From Stictocephala bisonia (Eukaryota; Arthropoda; Insecta; Hemiptera; Membracidae), in the NCBI GenBank assembly GCA_035578905.1, contig JAQJVL010000197.1, forward strand, positions 948,243 through 1,012,242: a stretch of 64,000 nucleotides of DNA. Direction: 5' to 3'. The notes below the pieces were generated by a model, which searched no databases, was not told the DNA's origin, and saw nothing but the letters and a program-made list of their open reading frames with translations. Both the position numbers and the translations under genes were made by a program. The first letter of the stretch is position 1; each line of letters starts with the position of its first letter. Shown here in pieces: positions 36,421 to 49,984 of the stretch.

Positions 36421-38775
36421 TAAATTAAAGAGGTTTATGTACATTGATGAAAATATTGGGTGGGGGGTAGGAAAGTTTTTTTATGCTCATTTATTTGAAA
36501 ATATAATTTATAGTTTTAATAACACTGTTTGTTGCCAATAGTTATACTTACACCTTGTTTTCTTCATGTAAATAACTTGCCTATAAGAGCTATAGGAAAT
36601 TATGTTGTTTTCTAATTTCTACTTATTATATTTATCATTTAATTTAATTTCATACTATTTGTAAACTAAGTAGTATTTCATTGTTTTCTTCATAGTAAGA
36701 AAATGTTGTTTAGTACTATTGCAATAAATATTATTATTAAATAGATGAAAGATTTTTTTATAAGTCACTAGTTGATTTAGACAACTTTTAAACCAATATC
36801 TAGAGGATGTTATATTGTTTAATTTTTCCAACATTTATTCACCTTAAAAACAAGAGATATCTCCCTACTCAGGTTAACTTTTCTAGTAACCATATTTAAG
36901 TTTGTCGTCTATAGTTCTCTTATTTTTATTAGAGCTATTCCTGTTTTTACAATGTTTATCTTTTAAGTTTCATGAGGGCTTTTTCATTCTCAACAACCAT
37001 TAGGCTATGTGTTTCAAATTCGATATTTTTTTATATTTATTATTGAACTATCCAAAATAGTTCATAGTTATGACTATCAAACAAGGTAAGTTTAGTTGAA
37101 TTTCTAGTTTATATATATATAGTTTGTAATTTATTTATTGAACTGTTATTATAATTAGAAAATATTTTAAAGTCGTGTTAATTGCAGTAATTACGAACAA
37201 TAGGACTGAAATGATCCTTAATAAGTGAGCACCATTCAATATAATGATGGCTAAGTCAACCGTTTATAAGCGTATTGATCATCCAATACAATTAATAATA
37301 GTTTGCTGTTGCACTTAACTGGGTAATTAAAGTGTTTCAATACAGTATTAATCAAAGCGTTGCTGTTTTAAATTGAGAGGTTTTCCTATCTTTTATTCAA
37401 AATATCAAACCTCGAAATTTCTTAGAATACTAGGAATGAACAGTGTATTTAATTAACCTTATTATATACAGGCAGTGACATTTATCTCATTATTTACTAT
37501 TTCCAATGTATTATATTTTATAAAATTTTTTTTATTGCAAACCTTGTAGTTTCCTATAATTAATTACATTATTGGTTTCTCTAAATAATATCCACCTTCT
37601 GTTAATATACCAATGTGATACCAGGTATGAAATAGGTATTTTTATGTAATCTGACTGCCGTAGCTTAGTATCGCATGTCAAGTAAGGGGGTTTTCCAGGC
37701 CAGCAGGGTTATCTAGTACCCTTATACTACATTTGCCTGGTCGTCACATGCAAAATTATGAAACATGAAACTCCTCATTTTTAGAACCATGATTGTTGAT
37801 TCGGTATAGGTGAGCAGAAATTCAGTGAGGTAGTCGATCCCACTCTCTGAGTGAAGTCTCCATAAATATATGATATCTGAAGGTTATCCTCAATGGAGGT
37901 GTGTCCACCTAGAGTGAGTGGGATGAGAAGTTGGAGGAATAATTAAAATATGCTAACACAGACCCAATAATTAAAATATGCTATTAACATAGATATAGAA
38001 ATCCAACATGAGTAAGCATAAAAAACATTAAGAACACTTACACTTGATCTAGCCGCAATCTATTATTATTTATAACCTGGAAGCTAAAGCCCAATCGAAC
38101 AAAGACAGAAGTAACCTGTTTTTACTTCAGTAATAATCAAAAACTGGACATCATTTTCCAGTGTGTCACACTGAAACACAAGGAACATACACAGTACTTG
38201 GGGATTAGTTTAGATTATCTACTTAAAAGCTACAAAAAGAAAAGGACATGAAAATAGTATTGCTATCTGGTGTCATAATTAAACACGCATAAGGCCATGG
38301 CTTAACCACTCTGCTGCATCGATAGTTTTGAACTACATACGAACTGGACATTAAAGTAGTAGCTACACTTAACCTAATACTAGACACGAGTAAGTTATAT
38401 TTGAGTTTATAATTGTAAAGAAAAATTAATATACGATAAATGATTTTCTAATATTATATCTTCCCTTCTGACCTCCCATTTTTAGTAAGATTTTAAAAAT
38501 ATTTTTAAGATAAAACAGACTCACAAACAAATATATTAATCACAAATACTAGGTGTTAAAAAGGCATAGCTTAGAGAGGGACAACAATAAGAAAACACCT
38601 CCATACACCAATAAAGCCGATGAACAATTTCAAGATACAAAACAATTACGAACTCCAAGTAGCCAGTACTAATGCCTTTGTTTCATTTACTTAATGTTTT
38701 CAAACAAAACCTTTTATATTCCTACTCTACTCCCAAACATATAATTGTTTTTACTTGGTCACTACTTAAATAACC
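36421..38775. other. AT-rich noncoding stretch
   Basis: A GC-richer patch at about 37650-37940 has an imperfect inverted repeat (ATCCCACTCTCTGAGTG / GAGTGAGTGGGAT). Otherwise nothing supportable. Confidence 0.4.
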
Positions 38776-38780
38776 AAACG

Positions 38781-38940
38781 TTACAAAACTATAACTTACA
38801 AAACTATAACTTACAAAACTATAACTCACAAAACTATAACTTACAAAACTATAACTCACAAAACTATAACTTACAAAACTATAACTCACAAAACTATAAC
38901 TTACAAAACTATAACTTACAAAACTATAACTCACAACTAC
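38781..38940 (+). repeat. 15-bp minisatellite, 10.5 units
   Basis: Unit T(T/C)ACAAAACTATAAC. In order the second base reads T,T,T,C,T,C,T,C,T,T,C, so the middle is a 30-bp dimer repeat. Translates to YNLQN/YNSQN or, on the minus strand, YSFVS, neither likely to be a real protein. Confidence 0.97.
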
Positions 38941-39745
38941 TACATAACTATGCCTGCAAAAGAAACCTGGAAAAATATACCTATAAGTCGCTTCATGACG
39001 GTACATGAACATTAAATATTTTTGAAGCCTACCCATTATCACATTTTTTACAATCTTTTATATTAGGCGGCACTAGCAAACTACATTGAAACTACGAAAC
39101 TAGAAACAAATTTTAACTGACATTTTTATTCCTTATTTTATGTCAGTAGGTTGGTTAATTCAATACTAATATACACAGTTTTAATAAGATATGCAGGGCA
39201 TAACATCATGGAAATTACGAATGTATTGTCTCAGATACAAAAGCTATTACAAATGTTTTACAAAATGTTTGATTGTAGTTAGCTCAATACATTATCAATT
39301 AATATTTTCTGTTAAACACGTGTATGTCACGTGCATATTAAAAATCCAGATACATTCAACAACAACAAACATTTATTTTAATATTCTAAAAAGAATAAAA
39401 GTTTACTTATGAATCAACTTTGTAATTATATAAATATTTTTCATATAGGAAGATGGTAAGTATAAAAATCAATGTCCTGTAAAAATGAACTAAAAACTTC
39501 AGCATATTTTATTGTATTGAATTAGTCTTATATATCATCTTAATTTTCTCAACTGAGTAATTATTATAACTCTACTGCCTCCCTAAAACAAAAACAAAAA
39601 AAAAAAAACAAAAGAACAAAACTTACATGTTACTCTCAATAAAATGTACAGTAGAGAAATTATCTGAACATTAGAGAGCTCTCAACAATAGTTTGGGATT
39701 AAAGTTGCAATAGGATCGTATTAAAAAAATAAATAGCTTATTTCT
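38941..39745. other. AT-rich noncoding stretch
   Basis: Contains an A-rich run at 39590-39612. Nothing else supportable. Confidence 0.5.
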
Positions 39746-39747
39746 AA

Positions 39748-39857
39748 TAGCTGACACGTCATCTGTAACATGAGACGGATAACTCATTATTTAAGGGGCA
39801 AGCACATCAATTACAGACACGCCCACTTTGTACACGACACAGTGTCACTGAAGTGAA
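39748..39857 (-). repeat. Dispersed repeat R1, copy 2
   Basis: Reverse-orientation copy of 692-802. Confidence 0.65.
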
Positions 39858-40277
39858 TCAGGTAACTTACACTTATTAATTAAAAAGTGGGATTTTCTAA
39901 AAACATAAATAAATAGAAATTATGTGCATGATTGGATAGTGTAGACAGCAAATGTTTAAGATGCATATAAATGAAATCAAAACCAAAGAAGAGAAATGCT
40001 TTGAAGATGAATAGAAGTTAATCAAACAAGAACGTCAGTAATGCTGTATCAAGCAGTTTTAATGATTTTACGTATTTAAACAATAGTTATTTTTGTATAG
40101 ATTTTTCAAAAACATTAAAAGAAAGTATAATAATATAAAAAAATTTAAAATAAAACAAGAATATTTCTGACCTTTACTATATTAAAACATTATCTTTATT
40201 TGAACATTATTTACAATAAATAATGAGAAATAATTTAATGAAATCTTCCAGTAGTGGGTTTATATTTCTTAGTGTAT

Positions 40278-40571
40278 TTATTTATACACACATCTTGTCC
40301 AAAATATTTTTTTATGTATGAAGCAGTCTCTATAATGTATAAGAAAACCAATCTGTTGTGCATTGAAAGGAGATAGAAAGAATTCAAGATTGAAATGGTT
40401 GTACGAAACTGTTTGGATAAATTGTGTAGAATGATTACTCCGATACCGTGTGTGCTCCAGTGCTTCGTTGAACCTGTTCAATTTGCCGTTAAGGAAAGGA
40501 TCTGAATGAGCTGCAGTTTTCGGGGGACATAATACAGTAATTCCATTTGTTCGCTTGAAATAAACTCGCTT
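40278..40571 (-). CDS. Unidentified 97-codon open frame without ATG
   Basis: The minus-strand frame is open from just after a TAA at 40574-40572 to a stop at 40278. The first half is high-complexity: VYFKRTNGITVLCPPKTAAH, SDPFLNGKLNRFNEALEHTR, YRSNHSTQFIQTVSYN. The second half is more AT-driven. There is no ATG near the start, so it would be an internal or terminal exon, or a fragment of a mobile-element protein. A 'TNG+ITVLCPP' string is faintly like retroelement endonucleases, but not enough to assign. Among unassigned frames this is one of the better ones. Confidence 0.3.
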   Translation of the reverse strand, partial: KRVYFKRTNGITVLCPPKTAAHSDPFLNGKLNRFNEALEHTRYRSNHSTQFIQTVSYNHFNLEFFLSPFNAQQIGFLIHYRDCFIHKKIFWTRCVYK

Positions 40572-40581
40572 TTATGGAATT

Positions 40582-43500
40582 CAGGCAGGCTCAGATATAT
40601 TTACAATCTTTCTTTTACATTGACTCTTTTAAGGATTAGTATGTGAAACCTATATTCATATTCATTGAGAATAGATATATTTGAATAGATATATATATAC
40701 AATATATAGAGAATAGATAAAATAGAAATATATATACAAAACTAACCATATGTATTGTAGAAACACATGGTTAGTTACAAAATAATTCCAGGTTCTTTAC
40801 AGCTACATAAAAATAACTTTGGAAAATTAATTTATTTGCCGTTTTTATCTAAAAAAATAAAGGTCACGATAAAGAAAAATTACTATGAAGGTTATGTTTT
40901 GAGATTTTTACACGCTAAATTAGTTTTATTCGTTACATTAATTTTAAAAATCTTAAATACATCTTCAATATTTATAAATGTACGACCTCTGATTATATGT
41001 TTGTGTTAAAATGTTTCTATTTCGTAGTTTATATTGCCTTTTTATTTAATTAAAACATTTTTACTATAAAGATTTATCTGTAGTGTATGTCCCTGTAAAA
41101 TGTTTTTTACTTTTAGTCTCACTACTTTTCATAACAATAATATGGCTACAACAGTAAAATGACGTAGTAACTACGTTACACACGTATAGAATATTTTAAT
41201 TATTTAATAAGACTTAATTGACATTTGAATAAATACGTCCCTCTAAAGCCATTCTTGGCATTTATTTAAACCTTCCTTACATTAAAGAGGTTTAAAAACG
41301 TCATATTTTGTACAAGTAAAGTCAATCTTATTAAGATTAAGTGGTTAAAATTATTCTTTGGTATCTTGAGACGCTTAAAAGTCAGTTTTTGTAATATCTG
41401 AATCCTGAGAATCCTATACCTTTTAACAGGATAGGAAAAGGAAATAGCCCCTCCTACCAATCAGTTTGTGATACCGTCCATATGATATAAATAATAAGTC
41501 CAGAGAACCTACACAACGTTCATCAGAAGTCGATAAATGTTCTAGTATTAGGCTTTAGGGTGTTTCCTTAAATACTTGCTCACTATGATAGGCTTATTTG
41601 TTTTTTCCATACAAAAGAAAATATAATAAGTGATTAAATAATAATAAAGTTGCTACTTATAGATTTCATTAATGCCTAGATTGACTCATAAATGCTATAT
41701 AAATTATTATTTTTAGATACGGAAAACCTTTATAATAATAATAATAAATGTATTTATTGTTTTCACAGGTTTAGTGTAGTTTCACAGGTAAAATTATTAA
41801 TCACAATAAAAAGGCACATTTTATTAAAAATAAAAAAACTTAAATAACTAAACAAACACAATCATAACTTAAGCGTCTAAATAAAGTACTCCAAATTATA
41901 TAATACATTCTTTGCTATAATACAATTATATATAATGCAGTTTAAATACAATCACATATAGGCTAAATTATTAAACATTAAAGATTAATTTATATTTAAA
42001 CAGATATATTTAAAAACCAAAACAAACAAAAGAAAATATACATACTAAAACCTGTGAAAAACAACTGCAACACCAACAGACCAAGGGCCCAATTATGGGG
42101 GCCGCATGAAAAAAATAATGATTAAGACCTCCGCACCTGTACAAAAAATAACGATTCTTAATTTTTAAAATTAAAGGATTAGAAACTCTTTACTGTTCCA
42201 AACAATGTTTCTTTGAATATAGTAATTACAAAAAAAATCCAAGAAATTAATTTTAATATTTTAATTAATTGAGGTTGAGAAATTGTTCCAGCAACCCTTT
42301 AACGTATCAAGTCTTTACATGTTGCTCTGAAGACTGCCTATGACATGTCCACAACTACACCACCAGCTATGGAACTAAATAATGCGATTGTAAAATTTAG
42401 AAAGGAGTTAGCACAATACATTATGTACCAGTTTATACCACGATACATATTACGTGCATTTTAAATATATAATTGACGATTTATTACTTAAGCAACATGC
42501 ACCAGCAACATGAAGTTAGACGTATCTAAAATATTTCATTTTCATCAAAGTTATATATCCTATAAAATGTATTGCACTTAATTTGTACTGTTCATAAAAT
42601 TAGAGTAAGTGTGATAAATTTAAATTCAATAAAGTGGCAAAGAGTGCTACAAATTTAACTAAACTCCCAAACTGTAGGCTGATTGAAATATTTGTCTCAC
42701 TTCTCTCACAAACATAAAATTCACCCCAAATGTTTAATTTTATTTTAATTTTTACACAAATCAAAAGTGAAGACTAATATCATGGATTTGGTTGAAGGAT
42801 GTATTTATAAGTGCTTTTTAAATGCAATGTTAAAATAATGGTAAGTTAATACAGAATATATATCATTAGATATATTCAGTTTAAACATGTATTGCAGTAT
42901 ATATCTATGGCATTTTTAATCTTCTCCAACATAATAAAAACATTTATTCACCACTCTCAAGATGTAGAGTGGGACGAAGTGCTTGTAGATCTCTGGATTT
43001 ACCTCCAGAATAAGATTAATTTTCTTTTATTTCTCCTGTCTCTTAGTTGAAAACTGTCTTCCCTTAGGTATGATTATTAAAAACTCTGACGGACAAATAT
43101 AAATAATATACTTATGCCTAATCTCAATTTATGGTAAACTATGTAAAACATTAAAGATACCCGTACTCGACAACAGTTTATATAGTAAAATGTATCTCGT
43201 TGTAAATAATTGTATGCGGAATTTTCTTAACACAGTTTTACACTCAATATTTCGAATTATTGGTAAAATAATACAAAACAAACTTATTTGTAGATAAGAT
43301 GTCTTCTTTAGATTTAAATTAAATGATGATTTTTAAAAAACATTTTACAAAATATGACTTAAAACCTAAAAATAATGTTAATAGTATTACTGGTTAAACA
43401 TAGATTTTATTATTTTGCGTATTACAGTTTATTAATGTAACGTTAGTTAGTGAACAATAATCAGGGATTATAGTTAATTTAAAGTTAAAAGTTAAGAATA

Positions 43501-44370
43501 TATAAAAAACAAAGTAATGTATCCAAAATCTAATTTTAAGGTTCCATATCCGTTAACTAAACATAATATATAATACACTAAAATCAATTACTGTGCATAA
43601 TCGATATTTATCGTATATACATAGTGGATGAGTGATAAAACAACAAATTCTCCTAGAGCAATGATATGTAGACTTAGAATTATGGCTAACCTATTTCAAT
43701 GTTTCTTAGTACAGAGTTAATACTAAATATTTGAATCACATAATGTAATTTTTAAAATATTTAATATTAAACCTAAAATAATTTTGTTTGTTTTTGTTAA
43801 TTTAAAATGTTAAATTAAATATTCTCGTACAAGTCAAAACTTTTGAAACATAATTTTTATTTTATTTTAAGCCTTCAGGCAGTTTAATTTAGTGGAGGTT
43901 AATGGCTTCATTGTAAATTACCTTTTGTCTAAAATGGTTCTTAGTCAATGAACTGAACAGTCAAGTGCCTTTGGTTCCTTTACTGCCTCAGTGAAATTCA
44001 TGATGACCAAATATGTATTGTATAGTTTTCCTATTTAATTAAATATGCATTTAATTATATAATAGCCATAAATAAAAAAAAACTGATTCTTTTTTATAAT
44101 CATATAATTTAAAACTTCAAAGTAAAATTTAATTTGACAAAAATGTTATTTATTTTGCTTTTTGTATAATCCGGCCTTTTGTGCCATATTAAATCTTATT
44201 TTATTTTCAACAATAAATTAAAAAATTATATTTATGTATGATAATATTATATGTTGTATATAGATAAAAAACAACAACAAACTATATTTTTAATTTAGTA
44301 TTATATTGATGATTATATTTTTAATTATTTCCAATTGAATGGACGTCCTATTTACCCCTACACCCTACTT
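40582..44370. other. AT-rich noncoding stretch
   Basis: Includes an inverted pair TGTTTTCACAGGTTT (about 41758) / AAACCTGTGAAAAACA (about 42049) preceded by an (AAT)n-like run at 41734-41748. This may mark a decayed retroelement end. No gene is supportable. Confidence 0.35.
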
Positions 44371-44389
44371 ATCCACCCCTTAGCTATGA

Positions 44390-45665
44390 CAACAGCCATT
44401 TAAACTCTCATGTGTCCAAAACAGCCTTAAGAGTCGCAAGCTAGTTTGCAAGCTACTTGCCGGCTTGCTTTGAAGCCTGCAAGTCGGCGAGTGTGCTGGT
44501 AAAGATAACACACAATGCACACTAGACATTTTGCAGACACTGACAGTAAAAAACATGTTTTACTCGCAGCTAGTTTACTCTCAATTGTGATTACTCACTA
44601 CTAGTTTACTAGCTAACAAGCTTAGGCTGTATAACACAAGGCAAGCTGTGATTACAAGGCAAGCATGTAGTTCTTGCTTATTCGCTGGACATGCTAGAGT
44701 TTTCATCTGTTACGTGTTTTGATTTAGTTACTTTGTTTTGTTTTGTGTTTAGTAGTGATATTTAGTAACAATGAAGGGGAATAGTAATAGAAATATAGAT
44801 TTTTTTGACGATATATGAAAAATTTTTCTGTATCTCAAACGATCTTCACTTCTCAACTCTCTGATCAGGGCACTAGTTCCACCGTACCAGCTTCTTCTTT
44901 CAAACCACTGCAAAGCCCATAATTTTCAAGTTTCCTTCTTTTATTTCAGTAATTCACTTCTTAGTAATTGTGCAACAACAACCACTCCAGCACGAATAGC
45001 TTCACACAACATTTTCAACCGACAGCTAGTCACTATCCAACCATATTACACAAGGCTAGTATACTATCTGGCTAGTGAACTAGTAAGATAGTAGTGCGTA
45101 AAGTTGACGGAGTCTCAACTTCACTCGCCCTCGTCGGGGTAGTGGATAGTTTACTAGCTGAGCCTTCACACAAGGCTGGTTTACTAGCGGATGATATTGT
45201 GTAATACAGGCTTTACGCGCCAACGAGTAGCTTTCTACTTTTCTTCTATATAGTTGACTGACTTGTTATATAGTGAACACGACGACACTGGACTAGTTTT
45301 CGATCATTATGTAAAAAAGTCCACCGTACCTTTTCCGGTGATTCACTACCACTCTATTTTTTCCGTTACTTCACTACCACTACTTTTTATCGCAAATGCA
45401 GTTAGGTTAAATTAGTTTAGGTCAGGTTAGTGTAGGTTAGTTTAGTTGGCTACTTAAGTTCTTCGAAAGCAGTAACAGAGATATCGGATACCTAGTGGAT
45501 AAGGCATAAAACGGACGTAACCATTATTGGGAAACAGTTTTTAGAGCAAAAGAATATTTATTAAGCGGTATTGTATTAACGGAAAAAAATGTTAAGGTAG
45601 TGAATTAATGGAAAATATCCAAGTCACCTAGTAGCTTGTAAACTAGTCTGGTGAAATAGACCCTT
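44390..45665. mobile_element. CTAG-rich region, possible decayed DNA element
   Basis: Unusually dense in TTTACTAGC / GCTAG strings in both orientations and in 'ACACAAGGC' repeats (near 44634, 45048, 45172). Both ends (AAGCTAGTTTGCAAGCTA and TAGTAGCTTGTAAACTAGTC) look like partners, consistent with subterminal repeats of a DNA transposon. Only a tiny plus-strand frame (MKGNSNRNIDFFDDI) is inside. MITE family 1 copy 3 is inserted in it. Confidence 0.35.
45326..45619 (+). mobile_element. MITE family 1, copy 3
   Basis: Left end GTACCTTTTCCGGTGATTCA, right end (reversed) GGATATTTTCCATTAATTCA, with the GGTTAG/GGTCAGG core at about 45402-45445. Flanks AAGTC(C)ACC and AAGTCACCT give the best view of a target duplication of about 8-9 bp. 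Confidence 0.8.
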
Positions 45666-47978
45666 TAAGCCTCTAACTAGCAACACTTTTAGAATGGGAC
45701 TAACCAATGACTTTTAGAATGGGACTTTTAGAATAAAAGTGATTTTAGCCAAGAATTATATTCCACGTTCAGCATTCTTAGAGTCCTGCCGTAGTCATTA
45801 TCACATTCATCTAGGTGGTTAAGACTGTTTGTTATGAGAGTATATCTGATCACTTTATCATAGACCCTAAAGTAAAAGGAAATATATTTTACTAGTGATA
45901 AAAAGGAAGATAACTTACTAATTTATAAAACTAATGAAATTAAATTTTAGTTTGTAAGAGTTACCTAGCAATGCTCTAAAATGTTATACAATATAACTCA
46001 AACTACACTATAGTAGTTATTATGTGAAAATATGTAATTATGCAACAAAATATTGAAAAATGTACCGAATATTGGCCAGATAAGTGTAGCCTGTAAATCG
46101 GTCTAGAGGCCTTGTAGGGCCTAACTAAATTAAACGTTTCCAGCATAGGGGGTGGGAGTTGACAGGTGTAGTGTTTCTATTACAGTTGCACGGTAGACCA
46201 CCTGTTTTGATACCGTTCCCTATGATAAGAAGATTAGGACAAGTATTTCTTGAAGTTTATATTTCATTAAATCAATAAGGGAAAATGATAGATTTAAATC
46301 ACGCATGAACCTGTCCTTACAGAATATAATACACAAAGTATAATAACTTTAAAAGATCATGTAAAATAACATATAAAAACACTACAAAGAGTATAAAAAC
46401 CTTAGCAGTATATTTAGCTCTTATTTTACTAAATAAACAATACAAAAATAAAGACAATATACGATTGATGGTGTTTTAATTACGTAGCATTCAATTAAAT
46501 TGTCCTTGTGTCCAAATGCAATTCATTATAATGATGCTTGGCTCATTACCCTGAATGCTGAGAGTCCTTCAATAGACATGTTAATTGTTTGACTGCAACT
46601 CTCTGTTTATTACCTGCTATTTTGTGTTCGTAATTAATCAATGATCATTTTATTTATATTTTATACAGTAATTGGAAACACGACTATATACTATTTTACT
46701 AAACATTTATTCAAACATAGAAATTAGTTTTCAATCACAATCTCTTAACAGATGTATTATTAAAATTAAAAAAATAATTAAAATAATTTTAGACACTGTG
46801 GCTCTTAAATTAGATTTCATCTCTTTCATTGCATTTAAAAATGCAAACAAACACAAATAGAGTGTTTAAATATGATAACTTTACTGACCATTTATTTTTA
46901 AATAAAAATTGCGATATTGTATTTATTTTTTGTCTGTTCCTGTTCTGTTTGATATTCTATATTAAAAATTCTAAGTTGCATCAAGAGATACAAATATTTA
47001 ACTAAACAACTTAACAAAAGTGACAGTATTTTTTGTTTGTTCAATAATAATTGTTAAGATTTTAATGTGGAATGTACTAAAAAAAGCATGTCTGTACTCG
47101 GAATATGCTAGTTCCATCTTTCCTTTTCTACTTAAAGAAATACTTAATTTTCTTCATTCACAGGGAATAGATAAGGAATTATTTAGTTAAGCCAGTAACC
47201 TATTAAAATATACGTTACAGGGTCAAAGACATGTAAACGTCTCGTAAAACGTTTTTATTACAATATACTTGTAAAAAATGTATTACAATATTTTTAATAA
47301 TCTACAGATTATATTGCGATTGGTTTCTATAAAACACGTTTACCATAATCAAACATAAAGAATTCTCAAACTGAGCTCAAAGTTTAATCTTAATTTATAA
47401 TAATATGTTATTTTCTAACTAAAGTACTAAACCATTCCATAAATCCAAAAATAATCTGTCATAGGTTTTATGATTGTGGTGTGCACAGTTAACATTTTAT
47501 GCTTGTAGAATTTAAAATTTTATTTTACTATGTATAAAAAATGTAGAACATGCAGTGAATATCCATACAAAAAATATAACTATACATGCAGTTATAACAT
47601 TTTCTCAAAGAAATTGAAAATGTAAGAGTCAGGTTGGAGAATATTACAAAAGTTTTATCGGCCATGACCAAAGTTAGGAAAAACCACAAAATGCTTAGTT
47701 TGGGACTGGAACAAGTTTCGTAGAACTTCAGAAGTACTAGAAGTGTCTATAAAAGATTCTGTTTCAATGCGGATACTGTACCAAAGGGTCACAGAATGGA
47801 GGGTTATAAATATAATGGTACTGAAGTTAGATGTAGTCGTAAAGAATAACAATTCCAATTATGTTTATCAATAAAATATGACAAAATATATTAAAACTAT
47901 ATTAATAGTTATACATCAGTTAAACACAAATAAAAATAATATTAATTGTATGTGGCAAGGTAAAACAGTATTCATATG
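45666..47978. other. AT-rich noncoding stretch
   Basis: No supportable gene. The minus-strand frame at 47655-47858 has balanced composition but no acceptor, start context or motif that I trust. Confidence 0.4.

Positions 47979-47979
<1 letters not shown>

Positions 47980-48029
<50 letters not shown>
47980..48029. repeat. (TA)25 microsatellite
   Basis: About 50 bp of uninterrupted TA. Confidence 0.98.
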
Positions 48030-48030
<1 letters not shown>

Positions 48031-49140
48031 CGTTTATATATGTTACTTTTAATAAAAATTCTTCAATTGTTATATTTTTCAGGAATTCCAGATAAGCTAA
48101 TAACCATTAAAATAAATTATCTTCTTACACATTGTGTTTTACCATCATAATAAACTCCATTAAAGTATTTTAATGTCTTATATTATATGTTAATAATATT
48201 ATTTATTATTAAATTCGTGTATTTGAAAGATGTTATAGAATAAATTTATTTTTAGTACTGACTTTGTAAAATTAGTATTTTTATAATAAATTCGAACGAA
48301 TAACAACGCAATAGTTATATATTTTATAATAATATAAAGGACTTAATATTTTCAGAGACTTTAAGTGGGGATGTTAGTTTGTTGTACCTTATTGTTACGT
48401 ACTCCATGTAAATGAATATACTTTTAAGAATAAATAAACTAAACAAACATTGGTAAAAAAATGTTTCTTTCATTTGATGTAATATTTAATTTTAATTATA
48501 TAGCACGAGTTAGTATATTTTACTCAATATCCCTCCTTGTTGTTGTTGTTATAATAGGTTAATTTTAGAAACAACAACAAAATAATAAAAATAAATAAAG
48601 ACACCCCATTATATTACAGCACACGATGCTTTGCTTAGTCCCACAATTTCGGCATTAAAATACTCATGAAAATGATAGTAAGACGTGTGAAGATACTAAG
48701 AAATACTCATGTGTCGTGACACTTCTTCTATGAGCAAACTTCCTTTGCGTATGTGAAAATGTGTGTCGTGGTTTAGTTTTCTGTGGTCGTGGAGTTTCTC
48801 TCCATTGTTGCGTTTTCGTTGTCCCGGTATATCTTGTCGCTCGTCAGTTGTCGTTTGGCCGAGTAAGGCTAAGTTTAAAAGTTTAGTTTAATTATTTATT
48901 TTTTGTAGTTTTTTGTTCTTAAAGTCATTCCCCTGTTAAAACAGTGGTTGTTTGTTAAAAAAGTAATTTTATGAAGCCTAGTACTCTTTTTCAATTGGGT
49001 AACACTATTCAATCCATTTCTTGACTTTTTTAAGCAAGATTCGAATTTAAATAGTTTGTAAACGGTGTTGAGGAAGCTTTTAATTAAATAATGAAATAGT
49101 TCATTGAGAAAAGAAGTTTTTTGTTTACTTTAAGTAACTT
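48030..49140. other. Noncoding; GC-richer patch at 48690-48870
   Basis: The patch contains TCGCTCGTCAGTTGTCGTTT, which includes a TCAGT initiator-like string and could be a promoter/5' UTR or the 5' end of a retroelement, but no frame follows. Rest AT-rich. Confidence 0.3.
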
Positions 49141-49149
49141 ATTGTAGTT

Positions 49150-49242
49150 TAGCGTACAATAAGTTACTACTGGGAGACACAGTACAACTTACTGTACAGT
49201 AAGTTACAATACCTACCGAGCTGGGAGACACAGGACAGGGGT
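49150..49242 (+). repeat. Short imperfect tandem with palindromic core
   Basis: Two units each containing GTACA(A/G)TAAGTTAC and CTGGGAGACACAG, with the perfect palindrome ACTTACTGTACAGTAAGT between them (about 49188-49205). Confidence 0.75.
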
Positions 49243-49249
49243 TTATTAG

Positions 49250-49592
49250 CACCTGCCCTCACAAGCAGGGGTTCGTTTCATCAACAAGTTGCCCAATTCA
49301 ATAAAAAGTGGCCCGACGTCCAAGGTATTAAAAACTCATTTGAAACGCTTTTTAGCGTCCCAAGCATTTTACAGTGTAGACGAGTTCACGGCACACGATG
49401 GATAACCACATAATCAGCAGACTGACGTCCAGCGCTGGAAGTGGGTACATTGGCAGAATGAATGTGGTGTGAGTGGAGATTCTGTATGTTCGAATAGGGT
49501 TTTGATATGGCGTGATTGTTACAATTTTATAACAAATCTGACGATTGCTATACATTGTTATGTTCTGCCAATAAAAGATTTGATTTGAGAGT
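49250..49592 (+). pseudogene. 3' end of a non-LTR retrotransposon ORF2 plus 3' UTR
   Basis: Plus-strand frame from a TAG at 49247 to the TAA at 49403-49405 reads GVRFINKLPNSIKSGPTSKV, LKTHLKRFLASQAFYSVDEF, TAHDG. '(L/F)(F/I)N.LP..IK......F...LK.FL....(F/Y)YS(V).E(F)' is the characteristic carboxyl end of many LINE reverse-transcriptase proteins. The stop is followed by ~185 bp ending AATAAAAGATTTGATTTGAG, a plausible retroelement 3' end. Everything upstream of about 49250 is out of frame or missing, a typical 5' truncation. Confidence 0.8.
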
Positions 49593-49655
49593 AAGATACT
49601 ATATTGTCGAACATTTTACATGACGCTATTACGTAATTGTATTAACAATTTATTT

Positions 49656-49917
49656 ATTATTTTTTTTTTTTTTTTTTTTTTGGTTTGCTATGATACTCAC
49701 CCCTAAGAACAATCTCCAATTAAGGGAATACTCACTAAACCCCTTACGAGCCGTGGTGACCCAGGCCAGAACTCTTACAGATGACTTCATGATGTCTCGT
49801 GGTCACTGTTCTACTTCACATCGGACAGGGGTCAGTCAGGCCTCCTTCCTTCATTTTGGCACGTTGTACTGTGTGCGCATCGAATTAGTTCATTTTCTAG
49901 TGTTTTACTTCAAATAA
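49656..49917 (-). mobile_element. Retroposon-like segment with poly(A) tail
   Basis: A T-run of about 25 (49656-49680) precedes a ~230-bp segment of balanced composition. On the minus strand this is a GC-richer body (GGCCTGGGTCACCACGGCTC, GTAAGGGGTTTAGTGAGTAT) ending in poly(A). No tRNA head and no coding frame on the minus strand; probably a LINE 3' end or an unclassified SINE. The plus-strand 75-codon frame is likely incidental. Confidence 0.5.
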
Positions 49918-49984
49918 AGTAAAGCTTAAGATGACAATGAGGATGCCACATTACAGCATGGGTGAAACGTTTGAAGATGTAAAT

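Noticed and set aside
37650..37700. Possible SINE head (GCCGTAGCTTAGTATCGCAT)
   Set aside because: Only a weak A-box resemblance and no usable B box or tail.
38722..39042. YSFVS and YNLQN repeat proteins
   Set aside because: Encoded by the 15-bp minisatellite (also a multiple of three); no start context or unique domain.
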